NCBI GenBank assembly: GCA_023395515.1
Contig: JAEWZB010000121.1
Location: 1 to 64,000, forward strand
Reading direction: 5' to 3'
Length of the DNA stretch: 64,000 bases
Origin: Bacillota bacterium
GTDB lineage: Bacteria > Bacillota > Syntrophomonadia > Syntrophomonadales > Syntrophomonadaceae
The stretch's first letter is position 1. The number at the start of each line of letters is the position of its first letter. The notes beneath the pieces were generated by a model. That model saw only the letters and a program-made list of their open reading frames with translations. It was not told the origin of the DNA and made no database searches. The position numbers and the translations under genes were made by a program. This document shows, one piece after another, positions 8,733 through 17,336 of this stretch.

Positions 8733-10085
8733 TTGAAAGTGGCAATGAATATGTTTGCATCTGCTAATTATGAAGTACGTCCGGTTGCGGCAGAACCTAA
8801 ACCTGTACCCGCTCCGGGAAAGCCTAAAGCTAATTCTAAATCTAATTTTGAAAGCCTTTTGCAAAAGACTAACCATAAAAAGGCGGGGAGTCAAGATACT
8901 TCTGCAGCAGAACCTAAACCACCTGTAACCACAAATTCTGAGGACAATCAACTGATCATGTTATTAACTGATTATCAGGAGCAATTAGGATTACTGCCAG
9001 ATGGTGAGGTTAATCAAGAGCAGCTATTGCAACAACTAAGCATGCTTTTAGAAGCAATGGGCAGCTCTGATGTAAAGGACCTGGATGCTGAAGGACTGGA
9101 TGTTTTAAAAACCAGATTAGCTGAGCTAATTAAACAAAATGGGACTATTATTCCTCCCCAGGATATGAAAGGGGAGACCCAGCCGGAAATACCCCCCCAG
9201 CTCTTAACTGGAAAATCGGATTTAACCTTAGATAATCAGACCAGAGTTAATGATGGGGAAAAATTTACGGCCCGGGCCGTTCAAGACCCGGTTAAGGCCG
9301 AACCTCTAACTAACCTAGTAAAGCTGGAGACTAAACCGAAAAAAACGGAAGGAAACCGGCTAGCTGAAGATAAAGCCGAGGTAAAAGCTGAAAACCAAAA
9401 CTCTACCGATATTAAAAGGTTAATGGCGGCAGAAGCTAACCGGTTTAGCGGGGTAAGACCATCAGCAACTACCGGGAACAGTTCCTTAATACCTGAACAA
9501 ACGGCCGAGAATACCAATGAAGACGAGGGTATGCCGAACATCAATCTAAGTAAATTAGAGGCAACTGCACCGAAGGTAGATAATCGGGTTTTTACTATGG
9601 CTAATAATAAACCTCTGGAAGCTAAAGAGCTTATTGACCAGATAGTTAAAAAAGCCGAGATATTATTAAAACAGAATGCTTCCGAAATAAAAATTGACCT
9701 TAAACCGGAATTCCTCGGTAAAATGACGATTAAAATTGCCGTGGAGGAGGGCATACTTACCGCCAGGTTCTTGACTGAAAACCATCAAGTCAAAAATTTG
9801 CTGGAAAGCAACTTAAATACCTTACGGCAATCTTTAGAAGCACAAGGAATAAAGGTAGAGAAAACCGAGGTTAATGTGCAGTTAAATAATGGTGGTTTGT
9901 TTGACGGTTCTGAAAATGGCAGGGAATCTAAGTGGGAAAGGCCTAATTACGTGATCAATTACCAATCCCAGGAGCATGACGAGGATTACCTTCCAATAAC
10001 AACTGATTTAATTAGTCCCGATAACCGCTCTGATGTAGAAGCTTACCAACCTTATGAAAATGCGTCCCTAAGTTTTCTGATTTAG
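8733..10085 (+). CDS. fliK: Flagellar hook-length control protein FliK
   Basis: FliK is the secreted ruler that measures hook length and triggers the export switch through FlhB. The product is about 450 residues. A low-complexity, proline/lysine-rich N-terminus and middle precede the conserved hook-control domain near residues 310-390 (EIKIDLKPEFLGKMTIKIAV, then QGIKVEKTEVNVQLNNGGLF). The start is the TTG at 8733, 5 bases after a perfect AAGGAGG. The GTG at 8727 overlaps that ribosome site and is unlikely. A 48-base hairpin precedes the gene. Confidence 0.9.
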   Translation: MKVAMNMFASANYEVRPVAAEPKPVPAPGKPKANSKSNFESLLQKTNHKKAGSQDTSAAEPKPPVTTNSEDNQLIMLLTDYQEQLGLLPDGEVNQEQLLQQLSMLLEAMGSSDVKDLDAEGLDVLKTRLAELIKQNGTIIPPQDMKGETQPEIPPQLLTGKSDLTLDNQTRVNDGEKFTARAVQDPVKAEPLTNLVKLETKPKKTEGNRLAEDKAEVKAENQNSTDIKRLMAAEANRFSGVRPSATTGNSSLIPEQTAENTNEDEGMPNINLSKLEATAPKVDNRVFTMANNKPLEAKELIDQIVKKAEILLKQNASEIKIDLKPEFLGKMTIKIAVEEGILTARFLTENHQVKNLLESNLNTLRQSLEAQGIKVEKTEVNVQLNNGGLFDGSENGRESKWERPNYVINYQSQEHDEDYLPITTDLISPDNRSDVEAYQPYENASLSFLI

Positions 10086-10096
10086 GAGGTGAAAAA

Positions 10097-10687
10097 ATGA
10101 GTACTAATCCCATATGGGCACCGGTACCTTGGGGTACTAATCAAACCAACCAAGTAAACAGTCAGAAGGTAGCTAACGAGGATAAGTCTATTTTAGGTAA
10201 AGATGATTTCTTAAAAATACTTATAACCGAGCTAAAATACCAAGATCCTTTAGAGCCTATGGATACTAAGGAATCTATAGCTCAAATGGCTTCCTTTTCT
10301 TCCTTGGAGCAGATGCAAAACTTGAATCAGGGTTTTGAGAATATGGCCAACAGTATAATGAATCAGCTAGTTCCCAGCTTAATGCTGCAGCAAGCCAGTA
10401 CCATGATCGGCAGAGAGGTTGCTTATGTAAATCCAGATTTAAATGAAGATACTCCTGAAGATGAAATGGTTTTAGTTGGACGGGTAAGCTCAGTATCAAT
10501 AGTTGATGGTCAACCGGTTTATATTATCGGCAAGCATCAAGTGGCTTTTGGGGATATCTTGGAAATGGGGCAGCCTTCTACTAATGATGATGCTTTAGCC
10601 AAGATATTAGAAAAGCTGGATAGCTTATTGGCCGCCTTAAAACCGGGGGAAGATGAACCAGGGGAAGGTGAAGAAGATGCAGAATAA
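10097..10687 (+). CDS. flgD: Flagellar hook capping protein FlgD
   Basis: FlgD caps the growing hook and guides FlgE assembly. The conserved N-terminal region is clear: LGKDDFLKILITELKYQDPL, then MDTKESIAQMASFSSLEQM. A short middle part (GREVAYVNPD, VGRVSSVSIVDGQPVYIIGK) and a strongly acidic tail (PGEDEPGEGEEDAE) follow. At 196 residues it is a short form, so the C-terminal Ig/Tudor-like part is reduced compared with enterobacterial FlgD. It overlaps the next gene by 11 bp. Confidence 0.94.
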   Translation: MSTNPIWAPVPWGTNQTNQVNSQKVANEDKSILGKDDFLKILITELKYQDPLEPMDTKESIAQMASFSSLEQMQNLNQGFENMANSIMNQLVPSLMLQQASTMIGREVAYVNPDLNEDTPEDEMVLVGRVSSVSIVDGQPVYIIGKHQVAFGDILEMGQPSTNDDALAKILEKLDSLLAALKPGEDEPGEGEEDAE

Positions 10688-11060
10688 AGTGTATTTTCCT
10701 CAGCAGCCCATACAACCCATAACTCCGAAGAAGAGTGAATCTGTTTCTAAAACAACGGCCGCTAATACCACCAGCTTTGCCCAGGTATTAGATAACCAGT
10801 TAAATCAGGAATTAAAATTCTCCCATCATGCTAAAGAAAGGCTGAAAAACCGTAATATTGAGCTAAGTGAAACTGATCTACTCAAGCTTAACGATGCCGT
10901 AGCTAAAGCCCGGGAAAAAGGTTCTCGTGATTCCTTAGTTCTTATGCAGGATTTAGCTTTAGTAGTAAGTGTTAAGAATAATACGGTTATAACCGCAGTA
11001 GATGGGGAAAGCCTCAAGGAAAATATCTTTACTAATATTGACAGTGCGGTAATAGTTTAA
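10677..11060 (+). CDS. Flagellar operon protein of the TIGR02530 type
   Basis: This is a small protein of about 127 residues found between flgD and flgE in many Firmicutes flagellar operons. The conserved C-terminal block is FSHHAKERLKNRNIELSE, then LVLMQDLALVVSVKNNTVIT. The N-terminal third is polar and proline-rich, as in hook-associated substrates. The start is the ATG at 10677, with GGGGAAGGTG upstream. A further ATG at 10653 lies inside flgD and lacks a ribosome site. The molecular role is unknown, and a hook-assembly accessory role is inferred from position. Confidence 0.82.
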   Translation: MQNKVYFPQQPIQPITPKKSESVSKTTAANTTSFAQVLDNQLNQELKFSHHAKERLKNRNIELSETDLLKLNDAVAKAREKGSRDSLVLMQDLALVVSVKNNTVITAVDGESLKENIFTNIDSAVIV

Positions 11061-11113
11061 GGCTGGACCTCTGAGAGGAAGCCTTAAGGTGCGGAATGAT
11101 GGAAGCACCTTAA
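11057..11113 (+). other. Tandem hairpins between the TIGR02530 gene and flgE
   Basis: Two adjoining inverted repeats occur. TTAAGGCT (11057-11064) pairs with AGCCTTAA (11080-11087), with an inner CCTCT/AGAGG stem. TTAAGGTGC (11084-11092) pairs with GCACCTTAA (11105-11113). The two share the TTAA at 11084-11087, so they are mutually exclusive at their bases. No T-run follows. They lie 30-40 bases upstream of flgE. Confidence 0.7.
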
Positions 11114-11146
11114 ACTAATTAAGCTAAAAAGGAGGTCATATACAAT

Positions 11147-12583
11147 ATGATGCGTTCAATGTATGCTGGGGTTTCGGGTTTAAGAAACCACCAGACCAGA
11201 ATGGATGTCATAGGTAATAACATTGCTAATGTTAATACCACCGGCTATAAGAAAAGCCGGGTAGTTTTCAAAGATACCTTGTATCAAAGTGTGCGGGGAG
11301 CTTCCAGTCCTACTGATGCCCGGGGGGGTACTAACCCTATGGCCATAGGCTTAGGTATGACTATCAGCAGTATCGACCAGATTCATACCCCTTCCCCGGC
11401 TGCTGCTACTAACAAGACTACGGATTTGGCTATTGACGGGAACGGCTTTTTTATCGTAGATAATGGCGGGCAAAAGTATTACACCAGAGCCGGTAATTTC
11501 GATTTTGACGAATGGGGCAATATGATAAGTCTTTCCAACGGTTACCGGGTTCATGGCTGGACCGCCGATCAGGATTGGAATATCGATACCTTAAAAGCTA
11601 CCGGTACTATAGATATATCCGGTTTTAAAACTGTGGCACCCCGGGCCACTACGCAAATGAGATTTGAGGGGAATTTAAACTCCACTACTCAGGTATCATT
11701 AGCTGCTGGTACTCCGCCCGTGCATTTTGGGGCTGATATTAACAAGGGTACAAACATGCCTGTAGCAGGAGATGAGCCGGAAATAATAACCCCTAAAGAG
11801 GTTTATGATTCCTTAGGCAATAAGCAGATATTATATTTCAGGTACTTTAAGTATGAGGCTGCGCCAGGTAATCCAACGGCTACCCCGCCTGTTCCTCCTA
11901 CAATTCGGTGGGCGTGTGATATTTGCAAAGACCCGGAATTTGAGAATATGGATGGTTATCAAGGCCATGAGGGTGATTTTTTCTCGGCGGTAAATATAGA
12001 AAATGGAACGGTCGATGGAAGTGGTAAAGGCTTTGTAAGAGTATATAATATCGAATTTAATGATCAAGGCTTAATTAATAATCCCAGTAATGCCAATTAT
12101 ACATTGGTTATTGACCGCAGTGCCCATGGAGCCGAAGAAATGAAAGTTGATATAGACTTTGCGGCTCTTACTCAATGGGAATCAAAGTCCTCGGTTAAGG
12201 TACCTTATCAAGACGGCTATACTATGGGGAACTTAACTAGTTATACGATAGGTATTGATGGAGTTATTCAAGGGTTGTATGATAATGGAGAAACTAGAAA
12301 TTTAGCCCGGGTAGCTTTAGTTAATTTCCAAAATCCCTCCGGTTTACTTCAAGTCGGCAGCAGCTTATACCAAGTCTCTAACAATTCCGGTGATCCTTTT
12401 GTGGGGGCCCCGGGTGACCAGGGGATGGGAGCTTTAATACCGGGCAGCTTGGAGATGTCTAATGTAGATTTATCCGAAGAATTTACCGATATGATTATAA
12501 CCCAAAGGGGATTCCAGGCTAATTCAAGAATAATAACTACTTCCGATGAAATGCTGCAGGAGTTAGTTAACCTTAAGAGGTAA
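11147..12583 (+). CDS. flgE: Flagellar hook protein FlgE
   Basis: FlgE polymerises into the hook that joins rod and filament. The 478-residue product has the N-terminal rod/hook signature (GVSGLRNHQTRMDVIGNNIA, NVNTTGYKKSRVVFKDTL), a long variable middle, and the C-terminal helix with LSEEFTDMIITQRGFQANSR. The middle region contains a CDICKDPEFENMDGYQGHEG stretch with two cysteines, unusual in a secreted hook protein. An AAGGAGG at 11129-11135 precedes two consecutive ATGs (11147, 11150), and either could be the start. Hairpins flank the gene on both sides. Confidence 0.95.
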   Translation: MMRSMYAGVSGLRNHQTRMDVIGNNIANVNTTGYKKSRVVFKDTLYQSVRGASSPTDARGGTNPMAIGLGMTISSIDQIHTPSPAAATNKTTDLAIDGNGFFIVDNGGQKYYTRAGNFDFDEWGNMISLSNGYRVHGWTADQDWNIDTLKATGTIDISGFKTVAPRATTQMRFEGNLNSTTQVSLAAGTPPVHFGADINKGTNMPVAGDEPEIITPKEVYDSLGNKQILYFRYFKYEAAPGNPTATPPVPPTIRWACDICKDPEFENMDGYQGHEGDFFSAVNIENGTVDGSGKGFVRVYNIEFNDQGLINNPSNANYTLVIDRSAHGAEEMKVDIDFAALTQWESKSSVKVPYQDGYTMGNLTSYTIGIDGVIQGLYDNGETRNLARVALVNFQNPSGLLQVGSSLYQVSNNSGDPFVGAPGDQGMGALIPGSLEMSNVDLSEEFTDMIITQRGFQANSRIITTSDEMLQELVNLKR

Positions 12584-12590
12584 GTTGTTC

Positions 12591-12620
12591 TTAATCCGGG
12601 GAGTTAACTCCCCGGATTAA
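12591..12620 (+). other. Perfect 30-bp palindrome between flgE and flbD
   Basis: A perfect 30-base inverted repeat (15-base half TTAATCCGGGGAGTT) starts 8 bases after the flgE stop. It would form a very stable GC-rich hairpin in RNA. There is no T-tail, and flbD starts 18 bases later, so it more probably sets mRNA 3' ends or stability for flgE than ends the operon. Confidence 0.8.
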
Positions 12621-12638
12621 CGGAACTGAGGTGAATAT

Positions 12639-12833
12639 ATGATTTATGTAACCAGGTTAAATGGGGAAAAAATCGCGGTTAATATTGATTTAATAGAAAT
12701 AATGGAACAAACTCCCGACACTATAATTACTCTTACTACCGGTAAAAAGTTTGTGGTTAAAGAGGATATAGAAAAGATTCGGGAAGCAGTTATTAACTAC
12801 CGTAAAGCTATTAATACCACACTTAAAAAGTAA
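12639..12833 (+). CDS. flbD: Flagellar operon protein FlbD (YlzI family)
   Basis: The 64-residue protein matches the small FlbD/YlzI family found downstream of flgE in Firmicutes and spirochaetes. Typical segments are MIYVTRLNGEKIAVNIDLIE and DTIITLTTGKKFVVKEDIEK. It is probably a single small beta-rich domain acting near the hook or motor, but its biochemical function is not established. It is unrelated to the Caulobacter transcription factor also called FlbD. ACTGAGGTGA precedes the ATG, and fliL follows after 18 bp. Confidence 0.88.
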   Translation: MIYVTRLNGEKIAVNIDLIEIMEQTPDTIITLTTGKKFVVKEDIEKIREAVINYRKAINTTLKK

Positions 12834-12851
12834 GGTAGGGGAGGGAAAACT

Positions 12852-13325
12852 TTGGCTGAAGATAAAACATTGGAAGAGAAACCGAAATCAGGGTTTGATT
12901 TTAAGATTATAGTAGTGGGATTAGTCATTTTCTTGATAGCTATGGGTGCTACTTATTTTATGATAAAAAGTCTGATGACGCCTCTTTTACCTAAAGATGA
13001 AACTGCCCAAGCAAAAGAGGTTTTAACAGGAAATTTATTAGAAGTTGGCGAATTTACAACTAATATTGGTGACATAGCAGGAAGTAGATTTGTAAAAGTG
13101 GAAATATTCTTAGAAGTTACCGGTAAAAAAGGTAAAGAAAATACGGGAGAATTTATGCCTATTATAAAAGACAGCATTTTATCTATATTGTCCTCTAAAA
13201 CCGTTGCTGATCTGGATGTAAGAAATCGCGAGCGCCTTAAAGAAGAAATAAAAAGTGACCTTAATGCCAAATTAGGCCAGAACACCATTAAGAGTGTATA
13301 TTTTACCAGTTTTATTATGCAATAG
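12852..13325 (+). CDS. fliL: Flagellar basal body-associated protein FliL
   Basis: FliL is a single-pass membrane protein that surrounds and supports the stator. The 157-residue product has a cytoplasmic N-terminus, one membrane segment at about residues 19-38 (IIVVGLVIFLIAMGATYFMI) and an extracytoplasmic stomatin-like domain (LLEVGEFTTNIGDIAGSRFV). It ends with the conserved IKSVYFTSFIMQ. The start is TTG, with GGGGAGGG about 9 bases upstream. It sits directly before fliM, the usual order. Confidence 0.93.
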   Translation: MAEDKTLEEKPKSGFDFKIIVVGLVIFLIAMGATYFMIKSLMTPLLPKDETAQAKEVLTGNLLEVGEFTTNIGDIAGSRFVKVEIFLEVTGKKGKENTGEFMPIIKDSILSILSSKTVADLDVRNRERLKEEIKSDLNAKLGQNTIKSVYFTSFIMQ

Positions 13326-13351
13326 TACCTCTTTATGAGGAGGGTTTATAA

Positions 13352-14344
13352 GTGAGTGATGTTTTATCCCAGAATGAAATAGATCAGCTATTATCTGCCT
13401 TAAGTAGTGGATCAGTAGATGCTAATGAATTAAAAGAGGAAGAAACGAAGAAAAAGGTTAGGGTTTACGATTTTCGCAGGCCTAATAAGTTTTCTAAAGA
13501 TCAGATTCACACTTTGCAGGTTATTTATGAGAATTATGCCCGTTCCTTAGGTACTTATTTATCGGCTCAACTGCGGGCCCCTATTCAAATGGAAGTTTTA
13601 TCGGTTGAACAGACTACTTATGAAGAGTTTGTACGTTCAATTCCTAATCCGACCATACTTAATGTATTTTCCATCTTTCCTCTGGAAGGTAGTGCTATAA
13701 TGGAAATTAACCCTAACTTGGGTTTTGCCATGATAGACAGATTGTTGGGAGGACCAGGGCATGCCCCGGAAAAGATTAGGGCTTTAACCGAAATTGAACA
13801 AACCGTTATAGAACGTATTGTTCAACGTATGTTAGATTATTTGCAAGAACCATGGGGCAGCATTATTGAAATTGAACCGTCATTAGATAGGGTGGAAACT
13901 AACCCCCAATTTACGCAACTAGTTTCCCCATCTGAAATAATGATTATTGTATCGCTGGAAACTCGTATGGGTGAATTATTAGGAATGATTAATATGTGTA
14001 TTCCTTTTTTAGTTCTAGAACCGATTTTAGATAAGTTAAATGTGCATTTTTATTATGCATCATCCAGCAAACAATCATTACCGGAAAATGTTGATGCCAT
14101 AAAAAATAAACTGGAGAATACTTATGTTCCGGTGAAAATACTGTTAGGCAAGACCATTATTACGGTAAAAGATTTGTTAGAATTATCTGTAGGTGATGTA
14201 ATAACTTTGAATAAGAATATTCGTGAAGAGCTGGAAGTGGTAATTGGCCAAAAAACTAAGTTTCTAGGTAAACCGGGTATTTTTAGCAATAAATACTCAA
14301 TTCAGGTTTCCCGGATTGTAGAGGAGGGAAATGAAGATGAATGA
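13352..14344 (+). CDS. fliM: Flagellar motor switch protein FliM
   Basis: FliM is a C-ring protein that binds phosphorylated CheY and FliG to set rotation direction. The 330-residue product has the N-terminal CheY-P docking motif (LSQNEIDQLLSALSSG). The CheC-like middle domain contains LLGGPGH, and the C-terminal SpoA/FliN-type domain includes VPVKILLGKTIITVKDLLEL. The GTG start follows GAGGAGGG. Its stop overlaps the fliY start by 8 bp, as befits two proteins that assemble together. Confidence 0.97.
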   Translation: MSDVLSQNEIDQLLSALSSGSVDANELKEEETKKKVRVYDFRRPNKFSKDQIHTLQVIYENYARSLGTYLSAQLRAPIQMEVLSVEQTTYEEFVRSIPNPTILNVFSIFPLEGSAIMEINPNLGFAMIDRLLGGPGHAPEKIRALTEIEQTVIERIVQRMLDYLQEPWGSIIEIEPSLDRVETNPQFTQLVSPSEIMIIVSLETRMGELLGMINMCIPFLVLEPILDKLNVHFYYASSSKQSLPENVDAIKNKLENTYVPVKILLGKTIITVKDLLELSVGDVITLNKNIREELEVVIGQKTKFLGKPGIFSNKYSIQVSRIVEEGNEDE

Positions 14345-15518
14345 CGGCATTTTGACCCAAGAAGAAGTTGATGCTTTATTAAAAGGGGAAAGTAATATAA
14401 CTCTTTCCGATAATAATGAAAAAAATATACCACCAACTGGCAGTATTACTGATTTTGAGAAAGATGCTTTAGGTGAAATAGGCAACATAAGTATGGGTAC
14501 ATCAGCTACTACCCTTTCTACCTTATTAAGACGTAAAGTATCGATTACTACACCTAGTGTTTCCATTACAACTAGTGAACAATTACGTTCCGACTATCCT
14601 TTACCTTATGTAGTTGTTGAAGTTAGTTATACTGATGGTTTACACGGGACTAACGTTTTAGTAATTAAAGAAGAAGATGCCTGTATTATTGCAGACTTAA
14701 TGATGGGAGGAGAAGGCAAGTGTGAAGATACCACGTTAGATGATATCAAATTGAGTGCGGTAGGAGAGGCCATGAATCAAATGATGGGTTCTGCTACTAC
14801 CAGTCTTTCTTCGATGTTTAGTACCAGAATTGACATTGCTCCTCCTAAGCTAACTGTAATGGATTTTGGTAAAGAACACCTGGAATTGTCAACTGATTAC
14901 CATGATATGGTCAGTATTAAATTTAAAATGGAAATAGAAGACCTTATTAATAGTGAGATTATGCAGATTATCCCTATGGAAGCAGTTAAGCATATGATTA
15001 GTATGCTGATGGGGAATACCATTGAAGAAACCACCATTGAAGCGGTGACGGAAGTAGCGGCCCCACCTCCGGTAATAGAAACTGTACCACCGGTCCGGGA
15101 AAAACCTCCGGAACCAATTATGCAACCGGCAGCGTCTCAAGATATGTGGAGTCATGAAGCTTATAACAGCATACCTACTAATTTAAAAAGAGGTGAACAA
15201 GTTACAGTACAGCCGGTGCAATTTGCTCCCCTTAGGGAAAGTGACAGTATCCAGACTCCTCAAAATATTGGCCTTATAATGGATGTTCCTTTAGATGTTA
15301 CCGTAGAATTAGGCAAGACCAGAAAAACCATAAAAGATATATTAGATCTTCATCAAGGGGCCATTATTCAATTAGATAAAATGGCCGGAGAACCAGTAGA
15401 TTTAATGGTTAATGGTAAACTCATTGCTAAAGGAGAAGTAGTAGTAATAGATGAAAGCTATGGAATTAGAATAACTACTATAATAAGTCCTTTAGACAGA
15501 ATGAATAAACTTCAATAA
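14337..15518 (+). CDS. fliY: C-ring protein and CheY-P phosphatase FliY
   Basis: FliY replaces FliN in many Firmicutes: it is a C-ring component that also dephosphorylates CheY-P. An N-terminal docking motif (GILTQEEVDALLKGES) is followed by a CheC-like domain with both phosphatase signatures (KDALGEIGNISMG and AVGEAMNQMMGS). A proline-rich linker comes next, then the C-terminal SpoA domain (LDVTVELGKTRKTIKDILDL). The ATG at 14337 is preferred over that at 14331, because GAGGAGG is then 9 bases away. The length is about 393 residues. Confidence 0.95.
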   Translation: MNDGILTQEEVDALLKGESNITLSDNNEKNIPPTGSITDFEKDALGEIGNISMGTSATTLSTLLRRKVSITTPSVSITTSEQLRSDYPLPYVVVEVSYTDGLHGTNVLVIKEEDACIIADLMMGGEGKCEDTTLDDIKLSAVGEAMNQMMGSATTSLSSMFSTRIDIAPPKLTVMDFGKEHLELSTDYHDMVSIKFKMEIEDLINSEIMQIIPMEAVKHMISMLMGNTIEETTIEAVTEVAAPPPVIETVPPVREKPPEPIMQPAASQDMWSHEAYNSIPTNLKRGEQVTVQPVQFAPLRESDSIQTPQNIGLIMDVPLDVTVELGKTRKTIKDILDLHQGAIIQLDKMAGEPVDLMVNGKLIAKGEVVVIDESYGIRITTIISPLDRMNKLQ

Positions 15519-15535
15519 TATTTAGGAGGTTTATG

Positions 15536-15898
15536 ATGGGAAAAAAGATATTGATTGTAGATGACGCAGCTTTTATGAGAATGATGATTAAGGATATTCT
15601 CACTAAAAACGGTTATGAAATAGTAGGAGAAGCAGAAAATGGGCAGGTTGCAGTAGACAAATATAAGGATTTAAAACCTGATTTAGTTACCATGGATATA
15701 ACTATGCCGGAAATGGATGGAATTGCCGCCGTAAAAGCCATTAAATCTTTGGATTCCGGAGCATGTATAATTATGTGCAGTGCGATGGGACAACAATCTA
15801 TGGTTATTGATGCAATTCAAGCCGGGGCTAAGGATTTCATTGTAAAACCGTTCCAACCGGAAAGGGTATTAGAAGCAGTAGGCAAAGCACTTGACTAG
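15536..15898 (+). CDS. cheY: Chemotaxis response regulator CheY
   Basis: CheY is a single receiver domain that carries the phosphoryl signal from CheA to FliM/FliY. All key residues are visible: the acidic pair in KILIVDDAAFMR, the phospho-acceptor Asp in LVTMDITMPEMDG, the Thr/Ser position in IIMCSAMGQQ and Lys in KDFIVKPFQPERV. The product is about 120 residues. The ATG at 15536 is 6 bases from AGGAGG; one at 15533 is also possible. It is placed between fliY and fliO, as in B. subtilis. Confidence 0.97.
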   Translation: MGKKILIVDDAAFMRMMIKDILTKNGYEIVGEAENGQVAVDKYKDLKPDLVTMDITMPEMDGIAAVKAIKSLDSGACIIMCSAMGQQSMVIDAIQAGAKDFIVKPFQPERVLEAVGKALD

Positions 15899-15921
15899 TT
15901 TGATTTTTGGAAGTGATATTG

Positions 15922-16554
15922 ATGCTTGCCTTTAAAAGGTATCATTTTATTGTTATTTTAACCTTAATTTTAATTTGTTCATTATCACTTAATGTTTTAG
16001 CCGTTGATATGGATGATTTAAATGCGGAAATGGATAAGCAAGAACAAAGTCAAACCCCTAATTCCGGTAATATGCTGTGGTTGGAATTTTTAAAACTAGT
16101 AGTAGTTTTAGGTTTAATAGTAGGGGCGGCTTGGTCAATAATACGCCTTTTTAGCAAGCAGGTAGCTAATAAGATGCAGGGAACCTGGATTCATGTAGTA
16201 GATGAAGTAGCTTTAGGTCAAAATCGGGGTATAGTCCTCTGCGAAGTGGGAGAAAAATTATATGCTATAGGAGTTTCTGATTCCAATATTAATCTTTTGT
16301 TTGAAATTAATAATCCTAAACTTCTGGAAGAGATTAACTTAAACGACAATATAGAAAAGCCCCCATCTAAGGATTGGCATGAATTTAAGAGCTTAATTAA
16401 AGACAAGCTGATACCTAACCGGTCATCAGCCTCAAATCCCGGTAAAAAAGAGTTTCATTTCTTAATGAATGAGCAAATACAAAGAATGGAAAAATTATCT
16501 GATAATCTGGGCAATAGTGAAATGAATATTAAAAGAAGTGATAGAAATGATTAG
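15922..16554 (+). CDS. fliO: Flagellar biosynthesis protein FliO/FliZ
   Basis: FliO helps assemble the FliP ring of the export gate. The protein of about 210 residues has a signal-like hydrophobic N-terminus (YHFIVILTLILICSLSLNVL), an acidic stretch, a membrane segment (FLKLVVVLGLIVGAAWSIIR), and a cytoplasmic FliO domain (WIHVVDEVALGQNRGIVLCE). GGAAGTG lies 6 bases before the ATG chosen. An in-frame TTG 15 bases earlier is less likely. It overlaps fliP by 8 bp. Confidence 0.9.
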   Translation: MLAFKRYHFIVILTLILICSLSLNVLAVDMDDLNAEMDKQEQSQTPNSGNMLWLEFLKLVVVLGLIVGAAWSIIRLFSKQVANKMQGTWIHVVDEVALGQNRGIVLCEVGEKLYAIGVSDSNINLLFEINNPKLLEEINLNDNIEKPPSKDWHEFKSLIKDKLIPNRSSASNPGKKEFHFLMNEQIQRMEKLSDNLGNSEMNIKRSDRND

Positions 16555-17320
16555 AGTAAACAGGACCAAAGCTATTACCATCATTATTATTAGTCTTATT
16601 TTTTTAGCCTTATATTCACCTACGGTTTTAGCTGACCCGATTCAGTTGCCTAATATTAATTTAAGTATTGGCGGAGAGGAAGAGGGCGGCCAAAACTTAT
16701 CTTCAGTAATACAATTACTGATTTTATTAACTGTTTTAACTCTGGCCCCGGCGATAGTTATTTTATTAACTTCTTTTACCCGCATAGTGGTAGTTTTGTC
16801 CTTTATCAGAACTTCTTTAGCAACCCAACAAATGCCCCCTAATCAAGTTTTGATTGGGTTAGCGTTGTTTTTAACCTTTTTTGTTATGGCGCCAACTTTT
16901 CAGCAAGTCAATTCCAATGCCTTGCAGCCATTTATGCAAGGTGAAATAGGGCAAGAAGAAGCCTTCCAAAAGGGTATGGACCCTATGCGTGCTTTTATGT
17001 TTGAGCAAACCCGGGAAAAAGACTTGGCTCTTTTTGTGAAAATGGCTAATCTGGAAAGGCCCAGGAATTTTGATGATATTCCTAATTATGTTCTTATACC
17101 TTCATTTGTAATTAGTGAATTAAAAACAGCCTTTCAAATAGGATTTATTATTTTTATCCCCTTCTTAGTCATTGATATGGTAGTAGCTAGTGCTTTAATG
17201 TCCATGGGTATGATGATGTTGCCTCCTATGATGATATCATTACCCTTTAAAATATTACTATTTGTACTAGTTGACGGTTGGAATTTAGTTATTCAATCAC
17301 TTTTACTTAGTTTTAGATAG
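16547..17320 (+). CDS. fliP: Flagellar export gate protein FliP
   Basis: FliP is the core pore subunit of the export gate (FliP5-FliQ4-FliR1). The protein of about 257 residues has a cleavable-type N-terminal hydrophobic segment (AITIIIISLIFLALYSPTVL). The conserved block LLTSFTRIVVVLSFIRTSLA follows, then the C-terminal membrane hairpin with YVLIPSFVISELKTAFQIGF and MGMMMLPPMMISLPFK. The ATG at 16547 gives an 8-bp overlap with fliO. A GTG 9 bases upstream is an alternative. Confidence 0.96.
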   Translation: MIRVNRTKAITIIIISLIFLALYSPTVLADPIQLPNINLSIGGEEEGGQNLSSVIQLLILLTVLTLAPAIVILLTSFTRIVVVLSFIRTSLATQQMPPNQVLIGLALFLTFFVMAPTFQQVNSNALQPFMQGEIGQEEAFQKGMDPMRAFMFEQTREKDLALFVKMANLERPRNFDDIPNYVLIPSFVISELKTAFQIGFIIFIPFLVIDMVVASALMSMGMMMLPPMMISLPFKILLFVLVDGWNLVIQSLLLSFR

Positions 17321-17336
17321 GGGAGAGTAGATTTAT

